A DNA stretch of 64,000 nt from Defluviibacillus sp043739385. Its GTDB lineage: Bacteria; Pseudomonadota; Gammaproteobacteria; Burkholderiales; Burkholderiaceae_C. The DNA lies in assembly GCA_043739385.1 (NCBI GenBank), contig JAYUED010000166.1:1-64000 (forward strand). Reading direction: 5' to 3'. Positions 8,059-17,901 of the stretch are shown piece by piece (the stretch's first letter is position 1; every line of letters begins with the position of its first letter). Position numbers and translations under genes: made by a program. The notes beneath the pieces were generated by a model that searched no databases, was not told the origin of the DNA, and saw nothing but the letters and a program-made list of their open reading frames with translations.

Positions 8059-9402
8059 ATGCCTCTCCAGTCCACCCAAACGCCCCCTCGGATCACTGCC
8101 CTCCAAGTGATTCCTGTTGCAGGGCATGATTCCATGCTGATGAATCTGAGCGGTGCGCACGGACCGTTTTTCACCCGTAACTTGCTCTTGCTGACCGACA
8201 GTGCAGGCCGCACCGGCGTGGGCGAAGTGCCCGGTGGCGAGGCTATCCGCAAAACTCTGGAAGATGCCCGTCCGTTGCTGCTGGGGCACTCCATCGGGAC
8301 GTATCAACAACTCCTGAACCAGGCCCGCCAGGCCTTTTCTGGGCGCGATGTGGGTGGGCGTGGCAGCCAGACCTTCGATCTGCGCATCGCCATACACGCC
8401 GTGACGGCGCTGGAGGCCGCACTGCTCGACCTGCTAGGCCAACACCTGGAAGTGCCCGTGGCGCAGTTGCTAGGCGAGGGGCAACAGCGTGACAAGGTGG
8501 ACATGCTGGGTTACCTCTTTTATGTGGGCGACAGCCAAACCACCGACCTGCCATACCGCAACGAAGACAGTGCCGACGATGCCTGGTGCGTCCAGCGTAA
8601 CCACACAGCCATGGATGCCGCGTCCATCGTTCGTCAAGCCGAGGCCGCGCACGCCCGTTACGGCTTCAACGATTTCAAGCTCAAGGGTGGCGTGCTTCGC
8701 GGCGAGGAAGAGGTGGAGGCTATCCATGCGCTGCACGCTCGCCTTCCGCAGGCCCGTATTACGCTCGACCCGAACGGCGGCTGGTTGTTGAAAGACGCGA
8801 TCCGCTTGATGCGTGACATGCACGGCGTGATCGCTTATGCCGAAGACCCCTGCGGGGCCGAAGACGGCTACAGCGGCCGAGAGGTGATGGCCGAATTCCG
8901 CCGTGCCACCGGTCTACCCACAGCCACCAATATGGTGGCCACTGACTGGCGGCAGTTGGGTGCGGCGATCCAGCTTCATGCCGTCGACATTCCGCTGGCC
9001 GACCCGCATTTCTGGACCATGCAAGGCTCGGTGCGGGTGGCGCAGATGTGCCACGAGTGGGGCCTGACCTGGGGCTCGCATTCCAACAATCACTTCGACG
9101 TGTCGCTGGCCATGTTCACCCATGTTGCCGCTGCTGCTCCGGGCAAGATCACCGCCATTGATACCCACTGGATCTGGCAAGACGGCCAGCGTTTGACCCA
9201 GGCCCCGTTGCAGATCGTGCAAGGCCAGGTCACCGTGCCGACCACACCTGGCCTGGGTGTTCAGCTCGACATGGTTGAGGTCGAACGCGCCCACCAGCTC
9301 TACTTGCAACACGGACTGGGCGCACGCGACGATGCGGTGTCTATGCAATACGTCATACCTGGCTGGCGTTTCGATGCCAAGAGCCCGTGCATGGTTCGCT
9401 GA
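8059..9402 (+). CDS. gudD: Glucarate dehydratase
   Basis: Enolase-superfamily enzyme dehydrating D-glucarate to 5-keto-4-deoxyglucarate. Its 447 residues match the E. coli GudD length. The catalytic KxK pair is in DFKLKGG (about K207 and K209). The metal ligands follow in DPNGGW and AEDPCG, and NMVATDW comes next. The catalytic histidine region GSHSNNHFDVSLAM is intact. The operator palindrome precedes it. It is the first gene of a run with a sugar ABC importer and a GH31 enzyme. No downstream keto-deoxyglucarate aldolase gene is in view. Confidence 0.92.
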   Translation: MPLQSTQTPPRITALQVIPVAGHDSMLMNLSGAHGPFFTRNLLLLTDSAGRTGVGEVPGGEAIRKTLEDARPLLLGHSIGTYQQLLNQARQAFSGRDVGGRGSQTFDLRIAIHAVTALEAALLDLLGQHLEVPVAQLLGEGQQRDKVDMLGYLFYVGDSQTTDLPYRNEDSADDAWCVQRNHTAMDAASIVRQAEAAHARYGFNDFKLKGGVLRGEEEVEAIHALHARLPQARITLDPNGGWLLKDAIRLMRDMHGVIAYAEDPCGAEDGYSGREVMAEFRRATGLPTATNMVATDWRQLGAAIQLHAVDIPLADPHFWTMQGSVRVAQMCHEWGLTWGSHSNNHFDVSLAMFTHVAAAAPGKITAIDTHWIWQDGQRLTQAPLQIVQGQVTVPTTPGLGVQLDMVEVERAHQLYLQHGLGARDDAVSMQYVIPGWRFDAKSPCMVR

Positions 9403-9433
9403 AATCCTGATCACCCAGAAAGAACCAAGATAA

Positions 9434-10732
9434 ATGAAGCTCCAATTCAAATTGCTCAAATTGCTCAAATTGCTCAAATTGATCCAAGTAGCCGTTGGCA
9501 CAAGCCTGCTGGGCCTAGCTACGGCATCGTTGGCCGAGATCCGAGTCATGTGTTACCAGGACGGTAACGAATGTGACGTGACAGCCGACCTCATCAAGCG
9601 CTACGAGGCGCAGAACCCGGGTGCCAAGGTGGCACTGGACATCGTGCCTTACAAAACCGTGGTCGAGCAGTTACCGATACAGCTGGCAGCAGGCCAAGGC
9701 CCTGACATTGCCCGGGTTGCCGAAATCGGTGGTTTGTCAAAGAACTACCTCGACATCAGCGCTTATCTGAAGGACCGTAAATATTGGGATGCCAACTTCG
9801 GCAGCACTCTGCCTTGGATGCGCAACAAGGCGGGCGACAAGGGCATCTACGGTTTTCTTTCGCAGCTCACCATGACCGGCCCCTTTGTCAACAAAACCCT
9901 GTTCGAGCAAGCCAAGATTCCAATGCCTGGCCCGAAAGCGACCTGGGAAGAATGGGTCGAGGCCAGCCGCAAAGTGGCCAAGGCTACCCAAACTCCAGCC
10001 GCTATGGCTTGGGATCGCTCCGGTCACCGCTTTGCCGGGCCGGCAATCAGCTATGGCGCCAAGATTTTTGACGCCAAGGGCAACTTGGCGCTGGACGATG
10101 GCTACAAAACTACTGTCGGCAAGTTCGTGGCTTGGCACAAGGACGGCACCATGTTGAAAGACGTGTGGGGCGGCTCGGGTGGTTCCAGCTACGCCGACAC
10201 CGTGGGCGAATTCAAGAACGGCCGCCTGGTGATGGTGCTGTCAGGCTCATGGCAGATCAACCGCATGCAGAAAGAAATCGGCAACGCCTTTGACTGGGTG
10301 GCAGTGCCCAACCCATGCGGCCCAGCAGCCTGCTCCGGCATGCCCGGCGGCTCGGCCTGGGTGGCGTTGAAGACCACCAAGTCACCCAAGGAAGTCGGCC
10401 AGTTCCTCGACTTCATGGCGCAGGAAGCCAACGTTGCCGAATTCGCCTCCCGTACCAATACCATTCCGGCCCATGCCGGCGTGGCCAAGCGGGGCTTGGC
10501 GTATACGGGTGCAGGTCCAGCTGCCAAGGCGGCGTTGAACGTCTTTACCAGCGGTACGCCTACCCTGGCACCTGCCGCTTACGCGCTACAAGGCTACAAA
10601 TACAACCGCGCCCTGATGCTCCCCACCGTGACCCGTGTTACGCAGGCCATCGTGGGGGAAATCAGTGTTGATGAAGCGGTCACCAAGATCAGCGCCGACA
10701 TGACCGAAGCGGTCAAACAAGCCGAAAAATAA
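9434..10732 (+). CDS. Sugar ABC transporter, extracellular solute-binding protein (family 1)
   Basis: A 432-residue periplasmic sugar-binding protein of the MalE/UgpB type, feeding the two permeases and ATPase that follow. The core shows the family's GQGPDIARV and late ITMTGPF/GGSAWV-like segments. The signal peptide is odd: residues 5-16 are a Lys-Leu-Leu series encoded by a 9-bp tandem repeat, followed by a normal hydrophobic core and a predicted cut after SLA. The gene lies 31 bp after gudD. The ligand is probably an alpha-glucoside or related sugar, judged only from the GH31 gene downstream. Confidence 0.9.
   Translation: MKLQFKLLKLLKLLKLIQVAVGTSLLGLATASLAEIRVMCYQDGNECDVTADLIKRYEAQNPGAKVALDIVPYKTVVEQLPIQLAAGQGPDIARVAEIGGLSKNYLDISAYLKDRKYWDANFGSTLPWMRNKAGDKGIYGFLSQLTMTGPFVNKTLFEQAKIPMPGPKATWEEWVEASRKVAKATQTPAAMAWDRSGHRFAGPAISYGAKIFDAKGNLALDDGYKTTVGKFVAWHKDGTMLKDVWGGSGGSSYADTVGEFKNGRLVMVLSGSWQINRMQKEIGNAFDWVAVPNPCGPAACSGMPGGSAWVALKTTKSPKEVGQFLDFMAQEANVAEFASRTNTIPAHAGVAKRGLAYTGAGPAAKAALNVFTSGTPTLAPAAYALQGYKYNRALMLPTVTRVTQAIVGEISVDEAVTKISADMTEAVKQAEK
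9448..9481 (+). repeat. 9-bp tandem repeat in a signal-peptide coding region
   Basis: Three full copies of CAAATTGCT plus seven bases of a fourth, giving Lys-Leu-Leu triplets. Because the unit is three codons, copy-number change keeps the frame and lengthens or shortens the signal peptide. Confidence 0.9.
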
Positions 10733-10826
10733 GCCAAAAATAAACTAAAAATAAGCACTCCATGCTGCAGTGCTGGGCGGCTCCGTTGCAGGGCAGGGCG
10801 GCACCTATCGGTTTGAGAGGAGATAT

Positions 10827-11816
10827 ATGTCGGTGTTTATTCGCCTGTTAGGTTTGTTTTTCAATCTGTTCGAGCCTGTGTTCAGGCTAGGGCAGAAGTG
10901 GCTGGGTGCTTCGCGTATCGGCTGGCTGTTTGTCGGGCCCAATCTGCTGGTGATTGCAGTATTTACGTTTCTGCCTATCGTCATCAATCTGGTTTACGTG
11001 GTGACGGGCGGGGTGAATTTGCTGCCCACACAAAGGCCATTTACGGGGATGGAGAACTTTGCGATCCTGCTGGAATGCCGCGACTACACCGACTTGCAGT
11101 CGTGTCGCACTGACATCTTCTGGCGGTCTATCTTCAACACCGTGAAGTTCAGTGTGATCCAGGTAAGCCTGATGCTGTTTTTCTCGCTGTTCACCGCCCT
11201 GGTGCTGAACCGCAAGATCATCGGCAGGGGTTTTTGGCGCGGTGTGTTTTTTTATCCGGTGCTGCTGTCGCCGGTGGTGGTGGCGCTTATCTGGAAGTGG
11301 CTGCTCCAAAGCCAGGGTGTCTTTAATGCTGGGCTGGTTGCCATGGGCGGCACGCCAATGGACTGGTTGCTGGACCGGCATTGGGCATTCTTTTGGGTAG
11401 TGGTGGTGTCCATCTGGGCGCATATGGGTTTTTATACGTTGATCTTGCTGGCTGGGTTGCAGGCCATTCCGAAGGACGTGTACGAGGCTGCCGAGATGGA
11501 TGCTGCACCACCATGGCGGGTGTTGACGCGCATCACCCTGCCGCTGCTGATGCCCAACCTGATTGTGGTGCTGGTGCTGGTGATGATCCGCGCGGTGCAG
11601 AGCTTTGACGAGGTGTTCGTGCTCACCGGTGGAGGACCGGGTTCGGCTACCACCTTCATCGTGCAGTACATCTACCAGACCGGTTTTGCCGAGCAAATCC
11701 ACCTGTACGGCTTGGCGGCGGCGGCTTCATTGATCCTGGCGGTGGGCCTGATGGCCTTGACGCTGGCGCAACTGCGCCTGTCCAAAGCTAGCGACGCTGG
11801 CAAAACTAAAAAGTAA
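10827..11816 (+). CDS. Sugar ABC transporter permease (MalF-like)
   Basis: A 329-residue inner-membrane permease with six predicted membrane segments. The cytoplasmic EAA loop EAAEMDAAPPWRVLTRITLPLL contacts the ATPase. The start at 10827 is preferred because GAGAGGAGA lies just upstream; a frame extension to 10770 has no homology-like sequence. It is the partner of the MalG-like permease 10 bp downstream. Confidence 0.92.
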   Translation: MSVFIRLLGLFFNLFEPVFRLGQKWLGASRIGWLFVGPNLLVIAVFTFLPIVINLVYVVTGGVNLLPTQRPFTGMENFAILLECRDYTDLQSCRTDIFWRSIFNTVKFSVIQVSLMLFFSLFTALVLNRKIIGRGFWRGVFFYPVLLSPVVVALIWKWLLQSQGVFNAGLVAMGGTPMDWLLDRHWAFFWVVVVSIWAHMGFYTLILLAGLQAIPKDVYEAAEMDAAPPWRVLTRITLPLLMPNLIVVLVLVMIRAVQSFDEVFVLTGGGPGSATTFIVQYIYQTGFAEQIHLYGLAAAASLILAVGLMALTLAQLRLSKASDAGKTKK

Positions 11817-11826
11817 GGACGGCACC

Positions 11827-12870
11827 ATGTCTACATTCATCACCCGCACCCGGGGCCGCAACCAATTGCACTGGACCGACTGGGTTTCTTATGCCTACTT
11901 GGTGGTGGGCTTGTTCGTGATGTTCGGCCCGGTGCTGTGGCTGGTAATGTCGTCGTTCAAGACTGAAAGCGCGCTCAGCCAGTTCCCACCCAGCTTCTTG
12001 CCGTACAGTCAAAAAGAGGTAGTAGTGGCTGGGTTTGATAAACCTTTGCCGCTGTTCTTAGCCAAAGACGAAAGCGGCCAAACCCGTGAGCTGGCCCAAG
12101 TGCGGCGCATCGGCATCGTTGCCACCATGGTCGATCCGCAGCAGCCGCAAACCGAGATCCGGGTCAATATCAACGCGCGCCAGCCGGTGAATGAACTAAA
12201 GTTTGCCAGCGGCAACTACACCGAGCTGTTTGGCAAGTTCGCCTTTGGTACTTATCTGTGGAACAGCGTGTTCATCACTCTGGTTGCCACCATCCTCACT
12301 TTGCTGTTCAATTCGATGGCGGCGTTTGCCCTGTCCAAGTACCAGTTTCGGGGGCAAAAGACGGTGTTTGTGCTTATCATCGCCACCCTGATGATCCCAC
12401 CCACGATCATTTTGGTACCGGCCTTTTTGGTGATCTCGGGCCTAGGCCTGCTGAACAGTCTGTGGGGCGTTATTCTTCCTGCCGTTGCCACACCCACAGG
12501 GGTGTTTTTACTGCGCCAGTACATGCTGACCATTCCCGACGAGCTGCTCGAAGCCGCCCGCATGGACAACGCCAGCGAGTGGCGCATTTACTGGAAGATC
12601 ATCCTGCCGCTGGCCGCGCCTGCGATGTCGGTGTTAGCGATCTTCTCGTTCATGTGGCGCTGGAACGACTTTCTCTGGCCGCTGATCGTGCTCTCCAAGT
12701 CCGAAAAATTCACGCTGCAATTGGCCCTCAACGCCTTCCAGGGCGAACTCAACACCCAGTGGCACTACCTGCTGGCCATGACCGTCATCACGCTTATTCC
12801 GATCACACTGGTGTTCACCTTTTTGCAAAAGTACATCACCACCGGTATTGCCAGTGCGGGTGTCAAGTAA
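11827..12870 (+). CDS. Sugar ABC transporter permease (MalG-like) with enlarged periplasmic loop
   Basis: A 347-residue second permease. The EAA loop (EAARMDNASEWRIYWKIILP) and following membrane segments are clear. Between the first and second membrane segments is an unusually long polar stretch of roughly 100 residues (about 45-140), which makes the protein longer than most MalG proteins (about 280-300). Alpha-glucoside permeases of the AglG type are, to my knowledge, similarly long, which would agree with the GH31 gene. The spacing of 10 bp from the first permease suggests co-translation. Confidence 0.9.
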   Translation: MSTFITRTRGRNQLHWTDWVSYAYLVVGLFVMFGPVLWLVMSSFKTESALSQFPPSFLPYSQKEVVVAGFDKPLPLFLAKDESGQTRELAQVRRIGIVATMVDPQQPQTEIRVNINARQPVNELKFASGNYTELFGKFAFGTYLWNSVFITLVATILTLLFNSMAAFALSKYQFRGQKTVFVLIIATLMIPPTIILVPAFLVISGLGLLNSLWGVILPAVATPTGVFLLRQYMLTIPDELLEAARMDNASEWRIYWKIILPLAAPAMSVLAIFSFMWRWNDFLWPLIVLSKSEKFTLQLALNAFQGELNTQWHYLLAMTVITLIPITLVFTFLQKYITTGIASAGVK

Positions 12871-12891
12871 CGCTCTTTTTGAGGACTTTCC

Positions 12892-13893
<1,002 letters not shown>

Positions 13894-13907
13894 CTTCTAT
13901 TTTCACA

Positions 13908-16355
13908 ATGCGTCTCGACCATCCCCCCTTATTCGCCCTGCAATCGCAGCAAGGTAACCACCTTACTCTGGCCAGTCAGGATGGGGCCAGCGCCCACATC
14001 TGGGTGCTCGAAGAAGATATCTTGCGTGTGCTGGTGCTGCCGAAAGGCCAGTTGCAGATGCCCCGCACCTGGACCGTAGCCCCTGGCCTAGAAGATCTAC
14101 CCCCCGAGGGCCGCGACCGATTCGACACCAGCGGCTTCACGCAGCCCATGTTCGAGCTGGCGCAAAGTGATGCGCAGTTGTGCATCACGACCGCCAAGGT
14201 GCGGCTGACGATTGCCTTGGACGGCTTCTTCTGCCGCTGGGAGGGTCGGCACCACGGCGCGTGGACCTTCACCGCCGCCGACCGCTCTACCCAGAGCTAC
14301 AACTTCGGCTGGTGGGATGAAAAGGTCTATCACTACCTGGAACGCGCACGCGGCGAGCAGTACTTTGGCCTGGGCGAGCGCGCAGGCGATGCCAACCGTG
14401 CCGGGCAGCGCTACCGCATGTGCAACCTCGACCCCATGGGTTACAACGCCCGCAGTACCGACCCGCTTTACAAGCACATCCCGTTCTACATCACCCGTAA
14501 GAATGGAGAACAGGACGCGGGCCTGTGCTTCGGCCTGTTCTACGACACACTGTCCGATTGCAGCTTCGACATGGGCCGCGAGATGGACAACTACCATGGC
14601 CACTACCGCTACTTTGTGGCTGACCACGGCGACCTTGACCTCTACTACATCGCTGGGGCTGACCCCGCTGCCATCACCCGCCGCTACACCTGGCTCACTG
14701 GCCGCCCGATCTTCCCACCGCGTTACGCGCTTGGTTATTCCGGCTCCACCATGCGCTACACCGACGCGCCCAACGCACAGGAGCGTATGGGCGAATTTCT
14801 GGCCCGCTGCGCAGAGCACGATATTCCCTGCGACTCGTTTCACCTGTCCTCAGGCTACACCTCCATCGGTGCGGGGCGCTACGTGTTCCACTGGAACCGC
14901 GAGAAGTTTCCCGATCCGGCGAAATTTGTGAAAAGCTATCTCGACCGGGGCGTGCGACTGGTGCTCAACATCAAGCCTGCACTGCTACGCGACCACCCGC
15001 GTTTTGAAGAAGCCCAACAAGCCGGCTTGTTGGTGCACGACACCGACGGCCAGCCTACCTCCGTACAGTTCTGGGATGGCACCGGCGCCTACCTCGACTT
15101 CACCAACCCGGCCACTATTGCTTGGTGGAAGCAGCAGGTCACCGAACAGATACTCCAGCTAGGCATCCCCACCACCTGGAACGACAACAACGAATTCGAG
15201 ATATGGAGCGACCAAGCCCGCGTTCACGGCTTTGGCACACCACGCGCCGCCTGTGAGGCCCGACCCTTGCAAACCTTGTTGATGGTGCAGGCCTCGCATG
15301 CTGCCCAGACCGAATATGCCCCCCAAGAGCGTCCCTTCCTGGTGTCACGATCTGGTGCGGCGGGCATGCAGCGCTATGTGCAAACTTGGTCGGGCGACAA
15401 CTACACCGCTTGGGAGACGCTCCGCTACAACATTCGTATGGGCCTAGGCCTGGCGATGTCGGGCGTGTCCAACACCGGGCATGACATTGGTGGCTTTTCC
15501 GGCCCCGCGCCTGGCCCGGAGCTGTTGGTGCGCTGGGTGCAGCACGGCATCTTTTTGCCGCGCTTTTGCATCCACTCATGGAACGATGACCAGACCGTTA
15601 ACGAGCCCTGGATGCACCCCGAAGTCACGCCTCAGATCCGTGCGTTGGTACATTTTCGATACCGGCTCATGCCTTACTTTTACGACTTGGTGTGGCGCTA
15701 CCACCGTAGCTTCGCGCCCATCATTCGCCCTACCTACTGCGATTTCCCCGGCGACGCGCAGTGCCTTGAAGAAAACGACGACATGTTGCTCGGCGCATAC
15801 CTGTTGGCGGCCGCCGTTGTCGAACCTGGCCAGACCGAACGCCGCGTCTGGCTGCCCGGCAATGGCGCATGGGTTTGCTGGCACACCGCCCAGTATTTCG
15901 ATGCTGCGCAGTGGATTACTCTGCCTGCGGCTCTGGACGGCCCACCACCGCTGCTTGCCCAAGCCGGTTGCGCCATCCCGTTGAACGTAGGTGCTATCCA
16001 CTTTGACGACGTGCAGGACGTACGCGGCTTTCAAGTGTTCCCGCATCCCGGTGCGGGCCAATTCGAGTCGACCTGCTTTGAAGACGATGGCCACTCCCAA
16101 GCTTGCCGCGATGGCCAGCACGGCCAGTGGCGACTACAGGTGACCAGCACCGCCGATAGCCTGCAGATTACCGTGTCCCGTGAAGGTCAGCAGCCGCCTA
16201 TCCAAGATCACCTGCTGCTGCGCCTGCCTGCTGCCGACTCTCGTCTGGTGCAGGTAGTGGGAGCCACAGCGATAGAGAGCACCGTGCACGGCGCTTGGCG
16301 GGAGATATCCGTCGTCTTTTTGAGCGAACTGAACCCTGCGCGTAGCTCGTTTTAG
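13908..16355 (+). CDS. Glycoside hydrolase family 31 enzyme (alpha-glucosidase/alpha-xylosidase type)
   Basis: An 815-residue retaining alpha-glycosidase. The nucleophile is Asp426 in WNDNNEFE, and the probable acid/base is Asp497 in TWSGDNYTAWE. The RSGAAGMQRY and SNTGHDIGGF motifs match GH31. There is no signal peptide, so the enzyme is cytoplasmic and acts on sugar brought in by the adjacent ABC importer. The stop overlaps a convergent phasin-like gene by 4 bp. Exact substrate (alpha-glucoside, alpha-xyloside or other) cannot be read from the sequence. Glucarate dehydratase in the same operon hints at an oxidised sugar component. Confidence 0.9.
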   Translation: MRLDHPPLFALQSQQGNHLTLASQDGASAHIWVLEEDILRVLVLPKGQLQMPRTWTVAPGLEDLPPEGRDRFDTSGFTQPMFELAQSDAQLCITTAKVRLTIALDGFFCRWEGRHHGAWTFTAADRSTQSYNFGWWDEKVYHYLERARGEQYFGLGERAGDANRAGQRYRMCNLDPMGYNARSTDPLYKHIPFYITRKNGEQDAGLCFGLFYDTLSDCSFDMGREMDNYHGHYRYFVADHGDLDLYYIAGADPAAITRRYTWLTGRPIFPPRYALGYSGSTMRYTDAPNAQERMGEFLARCAEHDIPCDSFHLSSGYTSIGAGRYVFHWNREKFPDPAKFVKSYLDRGVRLVLNIKPALLRDHPRFEEAQQAGLLVHDTDGQPTSVQFWDGTGAYLDFTNPATIAWWKQQVTEQILQLGIPTTWNDNNEFEIWSDQARVHGFGTPRAACEARPLQTLLMVQASHAAQTEYAPQERPFLVSRSGAAGMQRYVQTWSGDNYTAWETLRYNIRMGLGLAMSGVSNTGHDIGGFSGPAPGPELLVRWVQHGIFLPRFCIHSWNDDQTVNEPWMHPEVTPQIRALVHFRYRLMPYFYDLVWRYHRSFAPIIRPTYCDFPGDAQCLEENDDMLLGAYLLAAAVVEPGQTERRVWLPGNGAWVCWHTAQYFDAAQWITLPAALDGPPPLLAQAGCAIPLNVGAIHFDDVQDVRGFQVFPHPGAGQFESTCFEDDGHSQACRDGQHGQWRLQVTSTADSLQITVSREGQQPPIQDHLLLRLPAADSRLVQVVGATAIESTVHGAWREISVVFLSELNPARSSF

Positions 16356-16882
16356 GCCGTCTTGTAAGCTCGGCGGGCTTGCTTAAATGGTGTGGTGCGC
16401 TTGACAGTGGCCACTGTCAAGCCATCGCTGGCAATCTTACTAACCAACTCGCCAGATTTTTGCTCTAGTTGCGACACCATTTTGGCTGTAGCTACTGCAG
16501 CTGGCACGGCGGCCAAGGCAAGTTGGTTTAGTGCGGTCACGCCGGTTTTTTTCTCAAAGCGGCTGGCGTTGGACGCGACTTGCGCTACGCCCTCAGTGAT
16601 GAAACTGACAAACTTGTTCACTGCGGATTCAGCGCCTTCGGTAGTTATTGCTACGCCCTTGGCATAACAGCCACCCAGAATTTTTTGGACATTTAGCGCA
16701 TTTTGGCGAACTTCTGCTGCCAGCTGAGGGCTAGATTCTTTGACTGCGCAGTCCCAACGCTGCTCCATAAAGTCCACTGTGCGTTCACCGCTAACACGGT
16801 AAGCGTGGATTATGTTCTTGGCAGTATTTCCGTAAGCAGTGATCAGATCATGGGTAACGGTAGAGAGGGTAGCGGCTTGCAT
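16352..16882 (-). CDS. Phasin-like protein
   Basis: A 176-residue, helix-rich, Ala/Val/Lys-rich protein with no signal peptide or membrane segment. The pattern of an amphipathic helical body with conserved small residues, and a basic tail ending RRAYKTA, resembles phasins that coat polyhydroxyalkanoate granules. This is a judgement from overall composition and helix pattern, not a sharp motif. AGGATC precedes the ATG. It converges on the GH31 gene with a 4-bp overlap. Confidence 0.6.
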   Translation of the reverse strand: MQAATLSTVTHDLITAYGNTAKNIIHAYRVSGERTVDFMEQRWDCAVKESSPQLAAEVRQNALNVQKILGGCYAKGVAITTEGAESAVNKFVSFITEGVAQVASNASRFEKKTGVTALNQLALAAVPAAVATAKMVSQLEQKSGELVSKIASDGLTVATVKRTTPFKQARRAYKTA

Positions 16883-17058
16883 GACAAGAGATCCTGAAAA
16901 ATTGGTGAGACAATTTTAAGGGCTTACCCTATTAAATCCGATCTGATCGAGGCATTGCCAACAGAAAATCCATAGATGCAGCGACCTAAGCCTGCAGTTA
17001 AAGATCTTCCAGTGACACTTTCAGTGGTGGATTTATCGTGGCGCATGCCTTTTAATAT

Positions 17059-17400
17059 CTAGCGTTTAGGCTTGGTGGGTTGTGTCAGGCTCGCAGGCAC
17101 CAAACCATGGAACAACTCGCTGATACTCTTCAGCGACTGACGTGCTTGTGCTTCACCGTACATATCAGCCAGAGCCACCATCAACTCGCTTCGGCAATAC
17201 CAGAGGCCGTGAATATCAGTGGCAAAGCTCACTTTACGGTAAACCTCAGGAAAAATTTCACTGCCTGCATCCCCCAGGCTTTCCAGCATGACCGTACGTA
17301 CAAGCTGGGTCTGCGTTTCTAGGTTGGGTCGTGGAGCGGGTACGTGATTTCCCAACAAGTTGTAGATACTGGTTCTAAGTCCTGCTGTGGTCCAACGCAT
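17059..17400 (-). CDS. Conserved-looking small protein of unknown function
   Basis: A 113-residue protein that I do not recognise. It has no signal peptide or membrane segment, is well mixed in composition, and ends in a basic TQPTKPKR tail. Coding appearance is good and the ATG at 17400 is the only reasonable start. It lies alone between the phasin-like gene and the CLCA-like gene. No function proposed. Confidence 0.5.
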   Translation of the reverse strand: MRWTTAGLRTSIYNLLGNHVPAPRPNLETQTQLVRTVMLESLGDAGSEIFPEVYRKVSFATDIHGLWYCRSELMVALADMYGEAQARQSLKSISELFHGLVPASLTQPTKPKR

Positions 17401-17901
17401 AGTTTTTTAGTTGATATTGATGCATATGTTTTTAACCGTACCATAAACGGAATAGTGGTTTAAGAACAAGTATCTTTGCGAAAATTTGCAAGAAAGTACA
17501 ACTAGATCAACTACTTGTTGTTTAGTCATGAACTCGTTTCTATCTTTTTCTACCAATTCCACCAGACGCAAGTAACTTCATGTGTTTAGACATGTCAATT
17601 CTCAACATGTCGAAGATCTGGCCCCGGTGGTCCTTGGCCCTAGCTACGTGGCAGTCACTTGTTGTTGGCTTGACCCGGAACCAGTCAGGTAACAAACGTC
17701 ATTACCGACAACGTCATGGGCGATACATGATCTGTTTGGGCTGCGTTCACGCTGATTTCTTGAAATTTCATAGCACGTTTAGCCTATGGGATAAACCCCA
17801 AGCTCCAGTAATAACCCACAGAACCTGAATACTTGTGTGACATACTTTACATTCGGCTGATTTTCATCAGGGATCTGCCCGTACGCAACCCAAGGATATC
17901 C
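17401..17901. other. Non-coding gap before the CLCA-like gene
   Basis: AT-rich region with no convincing gene. An open frame at 17580-17828 has no coding character. The last bases carry AAGGA before the ATG at 17902. The region presumably holds the promoters of the two divergent flanking genes. Confidence 0.5.

Noticed and set aside
17580..17828. 82-codon open frame before the CLCA-like gene
   Set aside because: Composition (Trp, His and Arg rich, mixed) lacks coding character and there is no ribosome site; it probably lies in the promoter region.
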